Assembly (NCBI GenBank): GCA_937770485.1
Contig: CALJHX010000025.1
Location: 62,001 to 126,000, forward strand
Origin: an uncultured Verrucomicrobiae bacterium
GTDB taxonomy: Bacteria > Verrucomicrobiota > Verrucomicrobiia > Limisphaerales > UBA1096
Direction: 5' to 3'
Length of the DNA: 64,000 nt
Shown piece after piece: positions 27,257-37,251 of this stretch. The notes beneath the pieces were generated by a model, which had not been told where the DNA came from, made no database searches, and saw only the letters and a program-made list of their open reading frames with translations. Every line of letters starts with the position of its first letter. Position 1 is the stretch's first letter. Made by a program: the position numbers and the translations under genes.

Positions 27257-29917
27257 ATGGCAGAAATTCCCAAGGTTTACGAATCCCAGGCGATCGAGAC
27301 GAAGTGGTACTCATTCTGGGAGGAGAACGAATGTTTTACGGCCAAGCCTGAACGCGTAAGCGATGAGCGGCCGGCGTACTCGATCGTCATCCCACCGCCA
27401 AACGTCACCGGCAAGCTGCACATGGGGCATGTGCTCAACAACACCATTCAGGACATTCTCGCTCGCAAGGCGCGCATGGATGGCAAGGAGGTTCTGTGGC
27501 TCCCGGGCACCGACCACGCCGGCATCGCCACGCAAAGTGTCGTCGAACGCAAGCTGCGCAAGGAGGGCGTAATGAAGCATAGGGACGATCTCGGTCGCGA
27601 GAAACTGCTAGAGCATATTTGGGAATGGAAAGAGAAGCATGGCGGCATCATCATCGAGCAGTTGAAAAAGCTGGGCGCATCGTGCGATTGGTCGCGGCTG
27701 CGTTTCACGATGGACGAGGGATACACAAAATGCGTGCAGCGCGTCTTCGTGGATCTTTATAAAAAGGGGCACATCTACCGCGGCAAGCGGATGGTGAACT
27801 GGTGCCCCAAGTCGCTGACGGCCCTTTCGGACGAGGAGGTCATCATGAAGGAGCAAAACAGCCAGCTCTATTATTTCAAGGTGGAGGTCGTCGAGGAGCC
27901 GGGCACTTGGCTGGAGATTGCGACCACGCGGCCGGAGACCATCCCCGGCGACAGTGGGTTTGCGGTGAACCCGAACGATCCGCGCTACGCTCACTTGATT
28001 GGCAAACATGCGGTACGGCCGTTGCCGGTGGAAAACCAGGCGCATCTGCCGATCGTTGCCGACGAGCATATCGACATCGAGTTCGGCACAGGCGTGTTGA
28101 AGGTCACGCCAGCACACGACAAGGCCGACTTTGATATTGGCCAACGTCACGGACTGGAAGTCATCGATATCCTCGAACCTGACGGCAAAATGAATCGCTT
28201 GGCCGGTGTCGAGTTGGCCGGCATGGATCGTTTTGAAGCCCGTAAAGCCGCTGCGGCCAAGCTTGAGGAAATGGGGGCGCTTACCAAGGCGGAGGATTAC
28301 AAAAACAAGGTCGGCTTCAGCGAACGTGCCGATGTGCCGGTCGAGCCGCGCCTCTCCGAGCAATGGTTTTTGAAATATCCCAGCCAGGATGCCGCTCGGG
28401 CCTGCGTCGCCGACGGAGCGATGAAGTTTTATCCTGAGCGCTGGTCGAAGACTTACGACTACTGGATGGGTGGCCTTCAGGATTGGTGCATCAGTCGACA
28501 GCTTTGGTGGGGGCATCGCATTCCGGTGTGGTATCGGGGCGAGGAAATCCACTGCGACCTCGATGCGCCCGAGGGTGAGGGTTGGGAGCAGGACCCCGAC
28601 GTACTTGACACGTGGTGCAGTTCGTGGCTTTGGCCGTTTGCCACTATGGGTTGGCCGGAGGAGACCGAGACGCTCAACAAATTTTATCCGACCACCGATC
28701 TCGTCACTGGGCCGGACATCATCTTTTTCTGGGTCGCTCGCATGATTATGGCCGGCTACGAGTACAAAGGCGATCTGCCGTTCCGCAACGTCTATTTCAC
28801 TGGCATCATTCGCGACAAAAAGGGGCGAAAGATGTCGAAGAGCCTGGGCAACTCGCCCGACCCGCTGGAGTTGATTGCCCAGTATGGCGCTGATGCCCTG
28901 CGTTTTGGCACGATGCGCAGCGCTCCGCTTGGCCTCGACGTGTTATTCGACGAAAAAGACGTCGAGCTCGGCCGCAACTTCTGCAACAAGCTGTGGAACG
29001 CCTGCCGCTTCCGGCAAATGCAGGGCGGCGAATCTGAGGGTGAGATTAGTACGGAACAACTGACCAGCGACGACAAGTGGATTTTGCGGCGGCTTGGCCA
29101 AGCGATCGACGATGTGACGACTGCCCTCGAGGCGTATCGTTTCTCGGACGCCACGGCGGCGTTGTACCGGTTTTTCTGGAGCGAGTACTGCGACTGGTAC
29201 ATCGAGTCCTGCAAGGCAACCTTCTTCGGCGACGATGAAACTTGCAAAGCCAATGTTCTTGCCGTGGTCGATTTTGTGATGGGCAACACTCTGCGGTTGT
29301 TTCATCCGTTTCTGCCGTTTATCACGGAGGAACTGTGGCATGGGCTTGGGTATTCCGGAGACTTGCCGGTGGAGCAGGGAGGCAAGACCATCATGACAGC
29401 GAACTGGCCTAAGGTGTTCGATGCTTCGTTCAACGAGCTTTATGAGTTGGACGACACGGTGGATTGCCTCGTCGCCGCGAAGCACGATCTTGTGACGCAG
29501 GGACGCAACCTCCGTGCCGCGTACAACATTCCGTTCAACAAGAAAATCGACTACATGTTCAGCCCTGGTGGAAAGTCGGATGCCAATGAGGTCGAGGTGC
29601 TTAAAGTGCTACTTAACGCCGAGTCGGTTTCGCTTGACTCGGAGGTGCCCAAGGGAACGCCGCGCGTCGGTTCGCCCTTTGGCGATTTGTATTTGCCGCT
29701 GGAGGGGTTGATTGACTTTGACGCTGAACGGAAGCGTTTGGCCAAGGAGTTGGGGAAAACCGAGAAAGAGATCGCCAAGGTTGAGTCGAAACTCAACAAT
29801 CCCAGTTTTGCCGAGCGCGCCCCCGCCGAAGTTCTCGATGAGCAGCGCCAACGCCTGGCTGTTTGGCAGGCCAAGCGCGGACAAATCAACGAGGCGATCT
29901 GTAATCTTTCGAATTGA
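27257..29917 (+). CDS. valS: Valine-tRNA ligase
   Basis: Class I aminoacyl-tRNA synthetase charging tRNA-Val; 886 aa, full length. HIGH motif as HMGH in PNVTGKLHMGHVLNNT near residue 55. The CP1 editing domain (WLEIATTRPETIPGDSGFAV, VLKVTPAHDKADFDIG) lies at about 210-310. KMSKS in GRKMSKSLGNSPDP is near residue 525, then the anticodon-binding domain and a C-terminal coiled coil (KELGKTEKEIAKVESKLNN). It lies 28 bp after cimA and overlaps the IMPase gene by one base. Confidence 0.97.
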   Translation: MAEIPKVYESQAIETKWYSFWEENECFTAKPERVSDERPAYSIVIPPPNVTGKLHMGHVLNNTIQDILARKARMDGKEVLWLPGTDHAGIATQSVVERKLRKEGVMKHRDDLGREKLLEHIWEWKEKHGGIIIEQLKKLGASCDWSRLRFTMDEGYTKCVQRVFVDLYKKGHIYRGKRMVNWCPKSLTALSDEEVIMKEQNSQLYYFKVEVVEEPGTWLEIATTRPETIPGDSGFAVNPNDPRYAHLIGKHAVRPLPVENQAHLPIVADEHIDIEFGTGVLKVTPAHDKADFDIGQRHGLEVIDILEPDGKMNRLAGVELAGMDRFEARKAAAAKLEEMGALTKAEDYKNKVGFSERADVPVEPRLSEQWFLKYPSQDAARACVADGAMKFYPERWSKTYDYWMGGLQDWCISRQLWWGHRIPVWYRGEEIHCDLDAPEGEGWEQDPDVLDTWCSSWLWPFATMGWPEETETLNKFYPTTDLVTGPDIIFFWVARMIMAGYEYKGDLPFRNVYFTGIIRDKKGRKMSKSLGNSPDPLELIAQYGADALRFGTMRSAPLGLDVLFDEKDVELGRNFCNKLWNACRFRQMQGGESEGEISTEQLTSDDKWILRRLGQAIDDVTTALEAYRFSDATAALYRFFWSEYCDWYIESCKATFFGDDETCKANVLAVVDFVMGNTLRLFHPFLPFITEELWHGLGYSGDLPVEQGGKTIMTANWPKVFDASFNELYELDDTVDCLVAAKHDLVTQGRNLRAAYNIPFNKKIDYMFSPGGKSDANEVEVLKVLLNAESVSLDSEVPKGTPRVGSPFGDLYLPLEGLIDFDAERKRLAKELGKTEKEIAKVESKLNNPSFAERAPAEVLDEQRQRLAVWQAKRGQINEAICNLSN

Positions 29918-30747
29918 TGACCGTTTCAGAAAAGAAAAACCTGCTTGCGGTTGCCGTGAGGGCGGCGCATGTCGCTGGAGATATCATGCGGCGTAACCGC
30001 CTGGCTTCGAAAAAAATCAACGAAGCCACCCAGCGTGACATCAAACTGGAACTGGACGTCCGCTGTCAGCGCAAGATCGAGTCGATACTGACCAAGGCGC
30101 ATCCGGAGATTGCCGTCCTTGGCGAGGAGGAGGATGCCGGCGATGTCGAGAGTGAACTGAGGTGGGTGGTCGATCCGATCGACGGCACGGTGAATTATAC
30201 TTACGGAATCCCGCACGCCTGCGTGTCGATCGCACTGCAGCAGCGCTTGGCCAAGCAGAACAAATATGGAGAGAATTACAAAACGATCATCGGTGCGGTG
30301 TACGATCCGTTTGTGGAGGAACTTTGGACGGCGATCAGGGGTAAAGCGGCTAAGTTAAACGGTAAACGGATTCACGTAAACGATGGGCCACTGAAAGAGG
30401 CCATGCTGTCAATAGGCTTTGCCAAGGACAAGAAAACGATGGATTATATGATCCCATACTTCAACAAGTTGGCTCAGAAAATCCGCAAACCGCGAATGAT
30501 GGGCTCGGCGACGTTGGCGTTGACGTACGTCGCTTGCGGCCGCTTTCACGGTTACATCGAGTCGAAGATTAATCTGTGGGATATTGCAGCCGGAGGGTTG
30601 GTTCTTGAGTGTGCGGGTGGCGAGTTTTGGCGAATGCCACGCCGGAAAGGCGAACACTCCTATGTCGTCGTCGCCACCAACGGCAGGATACGAAAAGAAA
30701 TCGAGCGAGTTTGCGGTCCACTCGACCCGGATGGTGTTTTAAAATAA
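29917..30747 (+). CDS. Inositol monophosphatase family protein
   Basis: 276-aa Mg2+-dependent phosphatase (IMPase/SuhB-like). Metal ligands appear in AVLGEEEDAG and DPIDGTVNYTYGIPHA (canonical DPIDGTxNF) and near the C-terminus in INLWDIAAGGLVLECAGG. The gene starts at the ATG of a TGATG overlap with valS. The substrate could be inositol phosphate, NADP or a sugar phosphate and cannot be told from sequence. Confidence 0.9.
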   Translation: MTVSEKKNLLAVAVRAAHVAGDIMRRNRLASKKINEATQRDIKLELDVRCQRKIESILTKAHPEIAVLGEEEDAGDVESELRWVVDPIDGTVNYTYGIPHACVSIALQQRLAKQNKYGENYKTIIGAVYDPFVEELWTAIRGKAAKLNGKRIHVNDGPLKEAMLSIGFAKDKKTMDYMIPYFNKLAQKIRKPRMMGSATLALTYVACGRFHGYIESKINLWDIAAGGLVLECAGGEFWRMPRRKGEHSYVVVATNGRIRKEIERVCGPLDPDGVLK

Positions 30748-30902
30748 CCGCTACCAGTCAAGGGGAAGAACTGACGCGTATTAGTTATCCTTTAAGCGAC
30801 GACTGAGTAGCAGTCGACAGTTGAGTCGATCGCCTGACCAATATAAAGAGGCATCGTCACATCCCCTATACAGCACCAAAAGTGATGGCAAAAATTATCT
30901 CG

Positions 30903-33131
30903 TTACTGGATTTTTGGGTCGGTGACGCTCTCCTTGGCGGCGATATGTCCCTTCGGGTTGAGTAGCTTAATGTAGTCGTGGAGGATGTGTAGTGTCTCGC
31001 GCATGTGCGAATCGAGCTTTGGCTTGTCCTCTTCCTCCTCTGTTTCCTCGCCCTCCTCAGGTTCTTCCTCGAGACGGATTGGTTTCTCCTCGTTTTCGAC
31101 TTCCTCACCCAGCTTGGTGTTGGACTTGATCATCTTGATCGTGAGGTCAAAAACGGCTTCCTCGGCCTTGTCTCGTAACTTGCGTTCTTGTTTTCGCTTC
31201 TCGCGCTTGGCTTTTTCCTCGTCCTTTTCGGCAAGGCGCTTGGTTTCGCTGAGTGAGACGGACTTGTCTTTGAGACGCTCCTTGAGCGTCTCGATGTCTT
31301 CTAGAATATAGGCGAAATCCTGATCATCCTTAATGCGCGCGTTGGAGTTCTTGACCAGGGTTTCGACGTGTTCGACTACGCGGTTGAGGCGTCGATAGGC
31401 GAGTTTTTCCGTGTGATCGGCCTCGAGGCAGTTGGGCAGCGAGGCTTCGCCAATCTCCATATAGTCATACGGTGTGGGCAGTATCAGGTCGGGGATGACG
31501 CCTTGTTTTTGGGTGGTGCCACCGGCGACACGGTAGAATTTCGACACAGTGAGCTTGAGCTTGCCGGAGTCGGGTAGGCGCACCCAGTTGTTGAGCGGCA
31601 TGACAGTTTGGACGCTGCCTTTGCCGTGAGTGGACAGGCTGCCGACGAGGAGCGCCCGGCCGTAGTCCTGCAATGCCGCGGCGACGATCTCGGAGGCGGA
31701 GGCGCTGAGCTTGCTGACGAGGACAATCATCGGGCCATCGTAGACGATATTCGTGTCGTTGTCCTGCAGGACTTGTTTCCGGCGGCGGCTGTCGATGACC
31801 TGTACGATGGGGCCTTGGTCGATGAACAGGCCGGCCAGTTTGACGGCCTCTGGCAGCAGGCCGCCACCGTTACGCCGGAGGTCAAGCACGACGCCGGTGA
31901 CCTTTTCTTTTTTGAAACGATCCAGAATCAGCGACACATCACGGGCACAGTTTTCGTAAAATTGCGGGAGGTCGATCACTCCCAATCGCGGCTGCGAGCC
32001 GTCCTCCTCCTCCGGGTAGTCGATGACCTGTCCCTTGGCGAGGCTGTCGGTCAGTTTGATTTTGTCGCGGACCAATCGCACCTCCCGGGTTTCGCTGTCA
32101 TCGGCAGCATCGACCGGGATGATGGTCAGGCGAACCAAAGTGCCTTTTTCGCCGCGAATCTTGTCGACGACCTTGTCAAGTTCCATCTCGACGACATCTA
32201 GCGGTTCACCATCCTCGCCTTGGGCCACGGCGACGATGCGGTCTCCCGGCTTGAGTTTTTTGCTGCGGATGGCCGGGCCACCGGGGACGAGTTCGACGAG
32301 TTTGGTGTACCCGTCGTCCCACTGGAGCCGGGCGCCGATGCCGGTTAGGGAGAGTTTGATGTTGTTGATCTCAAAATTCTCGGCCTCGCGCGGGCTGAAG
32401 TAGTCGGAGTGGGGGTCGTAGCCATTGGATAGCGCGGTGAGGTAAACCTGCAACACATCGCCGGAATCCATCTCAGTGCGGACGCGGAGGAAGCGCTCGT
32501 ATCTGCGGAGGGTTTTCTCCTTCTCAGCCTTGATGTCGTACGGCTTGACCGCTGTACCGTCGTCCTTCTTGACGACTTCGCCGTTAATGGCATTGGACTT
32601 CATTGCCTCGACGCCGCGACGCTTTCCAAGGCGGGTGCCGAGCACCTCGTACTTGATGCGCTTGCGCCAGAAGTCGCGTGCCTCGGCCTCGGTCGCCGGC
32701 CATTCAGCCTTGGTTCGGTTGGGGATGAACGATTCCTCGACGGTGAAATCGATGTCTGCCCAGATTATTTCCTCCAGCCAGCTGTGTGCCGTCTTGAGCC
32801 GGGTGAAGTACCGTTTGTGAATCTCAAAGGCAGGCGTGACATCGCCGCGCTTGGTCAGGTTGTCGAGCAGGGTGCCGTACTTGGCCTCGAATTCCTCATA
32901 GTCGGGTTGCAGGAAAACCATGCGACTGTAGTCGAGCGACTCCATGTATTTCTTGAGGAACGCCTTCGAGATGTCGTCGTTGAGCGGCGTGCGCTTGAAG
33001 TGAGTGTTGGAGAGCAGGAACCCGACAACCCGCGCGATTTTGCCACTGTCTTTCTCCGATAACTCGACCGCTTGGCCAAGCGGACCTGCCAGAAAGACGA
33101 TTGCTGCGATAAATGTGATGGTTTTTTTCAT
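30903..33131 (-). CDS. prc: Carboxy-terminal (tail-specific) processing protease
   Basis: 742-aa periplasmic serine protease of the Tsp/Prc type. A signal peptide (MKKTITFIAAIVFLAGPLGQA) is followed by an N-terminal helical domain. A PDZ domain (LTGIGARLQWDDGYTKLVEL, GGPAIRSKKLKPGDRIVAV) lies around residues 240-330. The S41 peptidase core has DLRRNGGGLLPEAVKL, the catalytic Ser in SKLSASASEIVAAAL near 475 and the Lys in STHGKGSVQT near 504. The C-terminal DUF3340-like region is a charged coiled coil ending in a Glu-rich stretch. The signal-peptide cleavage area is encoded by a 16-bp copy of the palindrome family. Divergent from the AbgT gene. Confidence 0.92.
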   Translation of the reverse strand: MKKTITFIAAIVFLAGPLGQAVELSEKDSGKIARVVGFLLSNTHFKRTPLNDDISKAFLKKYMESLDYSRMVFLQPDYEEFEAKYGTLLDNLTKRGDVTPAFEIHKRYFTRLKTAHSWLEEIIWADIDFTVEESFIPNRTKAEWPATEAEARDFWRKRIKYEVLGTRLGKRRGVEAMKSNAINGEVVKKDDGTAVKPYDIKAEKEKTLRRYERFLRVRTEMDSGDVLQVYLTALSNGYDPHSDYFSPREAENFEINNIKLSLTGIGARLQWDDGYTKLVELVPGGPAIRSKKLKPGDRIVAVAQGEDGEPLDVVEMELDKVVDKIRGEKGTLVRLTIIPVDAADDSETREVRLVRDKIKLTDSLAKGQVIDYPEEEDGSQPRLGVIDLPQFYENCARDVSLILDRFKKEKVTGVVLDLRRNGGGLLPEAVKLAGLFIDQGPIVQVIDSRRRKQVLQDNDTNIVYDGPMIVLVSKLSASASEIVAAALQDYGRALLVGSLSTHGKGSVQTVMPLNNWVRLPDSGKLKLTVSKFYRVAGGTTQKQGVIPDLILPTPYDYMEIGEASLPNCLEADHTEKLAYRRLNRVVEHVETLVKNSNARIKDDQDFAYILEDIETLKERLKDKSVSLSETKRLAEKDEEKAKREKRKQERKLRDKAEEAVFDLTIKMIKSNTKLGEEVENEEKPIRLEEEPEEGEETEEEEDKPKLDSHMRETLHILHDYIKLLNPKGHIAAKESVTDPKIQ
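33068..33083. repeat. 16-bp palindrome CCGCTTGGCCAAGCGG in the prc signal peptide
   Basis: Perfect 16-bp palindrome of the TTGGCCAA family encoding the PLGQA residues at the signal-peptide end of prc. It shows the repeat tolerated inside a constrained coding position. Confidence 0.9.
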
Positions 33132-33230
33132 CCTCTTTGTCTTGGAAGAGGGTGGAGCTGAAATGTTCAAAAAGCAATCGGGAATTGACCTGTGTGTCTG
33201 TCCGGGCAGTATCCGAGCTTTCACAGGCTC

Positions 33231-34964
33231 ATGGCTGAACACGCATTCACACAAAAAACCGGATTTCCCAGCGGTTGGCTGGGCTGGATAGAGCGTTTCG
33301 GTAACCGGTTGCCTGACCCCGCGACGCTGTTTCTTATAGGTACGGTGCTGGTGATGATCGCCTCGGCAGCGGCTGCCAAGACGCAGTGGATTGTCGAGGA
33401 GCGTTTGCCGGAGCAGGCGGCCTCGCTTGGGCCGGCGGCAGAAGCCACAGTGAAGTGGGTGGCCACCGGCAAGACCTACGAGGCCAACAACATCCTGACG
33501 CGCGACGGCCTGTTTTGGGCGATCTCGAGCATGGTCAAAAATTTCATCAACTTCGCTCCGCTAGGCATTGTGCTGGTGGGGATGCTCGGCATCGGGATCG
33601 CGGAGAGGACCGGCTTCATCGGCTCCGCGCTCAAGGCGATGCTAATGGTGGTGCCCAAACAACTGTTGACTCCGGCGGTCGTGTTCATGGGCATCATGTC
33701 GTCGCTGACCTCCGACGCCGGCTACATCATCTTACCACCCTTGGCCGCTGCGCTGTACAAGGCAGTGGGCCGCTCGCCGCTGGCCGGCTTGGCGGCGGTG
33801 TTTGCCGGGGTGGCGGCTGGCTTCAATGCGAATCTGTTCATCACCAGCCTCGAGCCGTTGCTCGCCGGCTTGGCCAACGGCGGAGCGCAGGTGATCGACC
33901 CCAAGTATCAACTGAACCCCGCCTGCAACTGGTGGTTCATGATCGTCTCGACAGTGGTGATGACCGGTGTCGGCTGGTTCGTCGCCGATGTGATCGTCGA
34001 GAAACGTCTGGCAGCCAAGTCGCCGGAAGAGGGTGGGCCGACCCGGGTTGATGCCAGCGACTTGGCGCAGCAAAGGTTGTCGCCGGAGGATTGGCGAGCG
34101 CTGAAAATTTCGACAGTTGTGTTTGTGGTGGGGCTGGGGGTGGTTCTGGCACTGGTTAATATTCCCGGCTCACCTCTGTACACTTACCAGATGGAGTCGC
34201 CCGCCAACCCTGCTCAGGCGGTAGCAGCAGAGGTAGTGCAATTGACTGAAGGTCAGTCGCCGCCGGAAGGGAGTGTCGAGCGGGACGGGCTGTTGCTGGT
34301 ACCGTCGAGCAATATTTTCCCCCGCTGGGTGAAGGCGATCGTTCCGCTAGTGTTCATCATTTTTATTATCCCTGGCATTGTGTACGGCGTGGTGCAGAAG
34401 AAAATTCGCAACGACCGCGATGTGACCCGGTTGTTGAACGAGTCGATGGCTGGCATGGCGTCGATCATCGTCATGGCGTTTTTCGCCGGGCAGTTTGTTG
34501 AGCATTTCAAATATTCAGGCCTGGACAGGATGCTGGCAATGACCGGCGGCCAGGCGCTTGGCCAGGCGGCGTTGCCGACGTCGATGCTACTGGTTGCGTT
34601 CATCGGGATGACGATGTGCTTCAACATGTTCGTTGGCTCAATGTCGGCCAAGTACACCATGTTCGCGCCAATCTTCATCCCAATGTTCATGATGGTTGGT
34701 ATCGCGCCGGAGTTGACGCAGTGCGCCTACCGCATCGGCGACTCGGTTACCAACTGCATCACGCCGCTTAATCCGTACATGGTTATCATGCTGGCATTCA
34801 TGAAAAACATCGCGCCCAAGGGGGGGATGGGTACGCTAATCTCGACGATGCTGCCGTTTAGTATCATATTCTCAATTGTTTGGACGATAATGCTTCTGGT
34901 GTGGGTGGCTTTCGGCATCCCGCTTGGCCCGGACGGGCATCTGGTTTATCCGCCGGTAAATTAA
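33231..34964 (+). CDS. abgT: AbgT-family transporter (p-aminobenzoyl-glutamate / antimetabolite type)
   Basis: 577-aa polytopic inner-membrane protein. It shows the AbgT N-terminus WLGWIERFGNRLPDPATLFL, then LFWAISSMVKNFINFAPLGIVLVGMLG, KQLLTPAVVFMGIMSSLTSDAGYIILPPLAAALY and a late MFVGSMSAKYTMFAPIFIPMFM block. There are roughly 10-12 hydrophobic segments with a soluble loop near 260-300 and another around 340-365. Start chosen at ATG 33231. Members import p-aminobenzoyl-glutamate or export sulfonamide-type antimetabolites; direction cannot be told here. Confidence 0.9.
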   Translation: MAEHAFTQKTGFPSGWLGWIERFGNRLPDPATLFLIGTVLVMIASAAAAKTQWIVEERLPEQAASLGPAAEATVKWVATGKTYEANNILTRDGLFWAISSMVKNFINFAPLGIVLVGMLGIGIAERTGFIGSALKAMLMVVPKQLLTPAVVFMGIMSSLTSDAGYIILPPLAAALYKAVGRSPLAGLAAVFAGVAAGFNANLFITSLEPLLAGLANGGAQVIDPKYQLNPACNWWFMIVSTVVMTGVGWFVADVIVEKRLAAKSPEEGGPTRVDASDLAQQRLSPEDWRALKISTVVFVVGLGVVLALVNIPGSPLYTYQMESPANPAQAVAAEVVQLTEGQSPPEGSVERDGLLLVPSSNIFPRWVKAIVPLVFIIFIIPGIVYGVVQKKIRNDRDVTRLLNESMAGMASIIVMAFFAGQFVEHFKYSGLDRMLAMTGGQALGQAALPTSMLLVAFIGMTMCFNMFVGSMSAKYTMFAPIFIPMFMMVGIAPELTQCAYRIGDSVTNCITPLNPYMVIMLAFMKNIAPKGGMGTLISTMLPFSIIFSIVWTIMLLVWVAFGIPLGPDGHLVYPPVN

Positions 34965-35036
34965 AATTAAAATTTTGTAGGTTGCGCTGCGCTTGGCCAA
35001 TCGGTAGATTTTCTTTTTTCCGAATTTGATTGTGCT

Positions 35037-35894
35037 ATGAAAATAAAAAAACAACACAAACAAAGTGGATTTACCCTGATCGAGTTGCTGGTGGTGATCG
35101 CCATCATCGCCATCCTTGCGGCGATGCTGTTGCCAGCCTTGGCCCAAGCCAAGAATGCAGCGCTTAAGGCGGTTTGCCAAAACAACATGAAGCAGACGAT
35201 CCTTGGCCTGTCCATGTATCGCGACGACAATGCGGGGGTTTATCTTAAGGGCCGTAACACCGCGCCGCGCTCGTCGTGGTTCAACAATAACATTGTTCAA
35301 AAGTGCCTAAACTTGGAGGAGGTGGCACTGCTACCCCAGTATAACTTGGCATCGAGGAAGCCCAAGGGGTACAAGGAAAACAACGACCCCTACACTCTCC
35401 GTGGATTGAAAGTGAACAAAGTATTCGGTTGCCCAGCGTTGCGTGTCTCCGGGGCCTTGCCGAAGGGGTACAACACCAATCCGCTATTCCCGGCGTGGGA
35501 GAAACAATACCCCCAGATGATTCTGGGCTTTCAGCATTTCGGCGGCGCGTCGCATTGGCAGAACTCGAATGGCCGATTCAAGGCTCGCAGTCCGCACAGT
35601 TCGGGACAGGACAGTCCTGACATGGTGTTGGTCGCTGACTTGGTTGGGAGAATTGACGGCCGATGGGGCGGCGGACGCCCAACGGCTTACGGTGGGTATC
35701 CGGCGCACAAAGACACAAAGGGCATGCCCACTGGCGGTAATCAGGGCAACACCGATGGCTCTGTGAACTGGTATCGCTTCCAGCAAATGTACTTCGTGCA
35801 CAGTTGGAACACCGGCGGTCGCCAATATTACATTTACCAGTCCGACTTGGGCGAGATGGCCGCCAAGGGCAAAGTCATTCCAGCAAAGATATGA
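35037..35894 (+). CDS. Prepilin-type N-terminal cleavage/methylation domain protein
   Basis: 285 aa with a textbook class III signal: [20 protein letters not shown] then [12 protein letters not shown], cleaved after the Gly before Phe and methylated. The globular part contains [19 protein letters not shown] and a Gly/Trp-rich C-terminal half, the pattern of the very expanded pseudopilin-like families of Verrucomicrobia and Planctomycetes. It is likely an extracytoplasmic pseudopilin using the PilB/PilC machinery at 12.5-18.4 kb (inference). A TTGGCCAA copy lies at 34993, in the upstream gap. Its TGA overlaps the next ATG. Confidence 0.9.
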   Translation: MKIKKQHKQSGFTLIELLVVIAIIAILAAMLLPALAQAKNAALKAVCQNNMKQTILGLSMYRDDNAGVYLKGRNTAPRSSWFNNNIVQKCLNLEEVALLPQYNLASRKPKGYKENNDPYTLRGLKVNKVFGCPALRVSGALPKGYNTNPLFPAWEKQYPQMILGFQHFGGASHWQNSNGRFKARSPHSSGQDSPDMVLVADLVGRIDGRWGGGRPTAYGGYPAHKDTKGMPTGGNQGNTDGSVNWYRFQQMYFVHSWNTGGRQYYIYQSDLGEMAAKGKVIPAKI

Positions 35895-36301
35895 GCGGGA
35901 AGAATTCCGGGTTGTTAAAAAACATGGGGATTGTGGCGGCAGCCGTAGGATCCGTTGCGTTGCTGGCTTGGTCGTGGACAGCCAATATGACACAGGCCCC
36001 GATCCAGATTGGCTACTACTGCCTGTCCTGTAAAAAGACCGACCATATCAGTACGTATCAGTCAAACTGGCGGCAGTATCCCGGCGCGATGAGCGATTCC
36101 GTCCTGTACTGCGTGCACTGTGACAAAGGCCCGGCGCATCCGACGAATGAGTGCGACCAGTGCGGTTCAGTTTTCATTCTCCACCTCTTCCCGAAGTACA
36201 ATGAGTTCGGTAGCCCTTCCTGCCCCAAGTGCGACGTTGCCTACGGCCAGGCGGCCAAGGTCAAGAAGATCGACCTGATGCCCAAGGCGCTCAACCCCTG
36301 A
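35891..36301 (+). CDS. Membrane-anchored zinc-ribbon-like protein
   Basis: 136 aa. Short N-terminal membrane segment ([17 protein letters not shown]), then three Cys pairs CLSC, CVHC and CDQC plus CPKC, the spacing of tandem zinc ribbons, in an extracytoplasmic domain. No family recognised. Overlap with the pseudopilin-like gene (ATGA) shows co-translation, so it may assist that protein. Start at 35891 is fixed by the overlap; the longer in-frame start inside the upstream gene is ignored. Confidence 0.75.
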   Translation: MSGKNSGLLKNMGIVAAAVGSVALLAWSWTANMTQAPIQIGYYCLSCKKTDHISTYQSNWRQYPGAMSDSVLYCVHCDKGPAHPTNECDQCGSVFILHLFPKYNEFGSPSCPKCDVAYGQAAKVKKIDLMPKALNP

Positions 36302-36364
36302 CACCGCCAAAATCTTGCTGGTCAAAAGGCGTGTTTACCCCGACTCTCTCTGCGCATTTTGACG

Positions 36365-37246
36365 ATGTTTACAGGAACTTACACCGCCTTGGTCACGCCG
36401 TTCCATAAGGGGCGAGTAGATGAAGAGGCCTATCAAAAACTGATTCGCGATCAAGTTCGTGCGGGAGTGGACGGGATCGTACCGGTGGGCACGACCGGCG
36501 AATCACCCGCACTTGGCTTTGACGAGCACATCAAGGTCATCGAGTTGGCCGTCCGGGCGGCCAAGGGCAGGGTGAAAGTCCTGGCCGGTACCGGCGCTAA
36601 CGCGACCGCCGAGGCGATCGGGTTGACCCAAGCCGCTGAGTCCGTCGGTGCCGACGGCTCGCTGCAGGTTGCTCCCTATTACAACAAGCCGTCGCAGGAG
36701 GGCCTGTTCCAGCATTTCAAAAAAATCGCCCAGGCAACCAGCCTGCCGATCATCCTCTACAGCATCCCTAGCCGCTGCAACATTGCCATTGAGGTGCCAA
36801 CCGTCCAGCGTTTGGCAAAGGCGTGCAAAAACATCGTGGGCATCAAGGAGGCCGGAGGTGACGCTGACCGGGTGAGCCAGCTTCGCGCCGCGCTTGGCCA
36901 ACGGTTCACTATCCTGAGCGGCGACGACGCGCTGACGCTCCCGTTCATGGCCGTAGGCGCAGAGGGTGTCATCAGCGTCGCCTCGAACATCATTCCAAGA
37001 CAGATTGCGAAAATGGTCAATGCCTTCGCCGCCGGTAAGGCCGCCGACGCGCTCAAGCTGCACCAAAAATATTACCCGCTGTTTAAGGACTTGTTTATCG
37101 AGACAAACCCCGTGCCAACGAAAGCCGCCCTCGCGATGCAAGGCAAGTGCACGGAGGTATACCGCCTGCCGCTCTGCAAAATGTCGGCGAGCAATCGCGC
37201 TCAATTGGCCAAGACACTCAAGGCGTGCGGCGTGCTAAAAAAATAA
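36365..37246 (+). CDS. dapA: 4-hydroxy-tetrahydrodipicolinate synthase
   Basis: Lysine/diaminopimelate enzyme condensing pyruvate with aspartate semialdehyde; 293-aa TIM barrel. Motifs: GTYTALVTPF, VPVGTTGESPAL, the Tyr of ILYSIPSRCN and the Schiff-base Lys of VGIKEAGGD, then GDDALTLPFMAVGAEGVISVASN. dapB follows 5 bp downstream. ATG chosen over a TTG two codons upstream. Confidence 0.95.
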   Translation: MFTGTYTALVTPFHKGRVDEEAYQKLIRDQVRAGVDGIVPVGTTGESPALGFDEHIKVIELAVRAAKGRVKVLAGTGANATAEAIGLTQAAESVGADGSLQVAPYYNKPSQEGLFQHFKKIAQATSLPIILYSIPSRCNIAIEVPTVQRLAKACKNIVGIKEAGGDADRVSQLRAALGQRFTILSGDDALTLPFMAVGAEGVISVASNIIPRQIAKMVNAFAAGKAADALKLHQKYYPLFKDLFIETNPVPTKAALAMQGKCTEVYRLPLCKMSASNRAQLAKTLKACGVLKK

Positions 37247-37251
37247 CAGCC

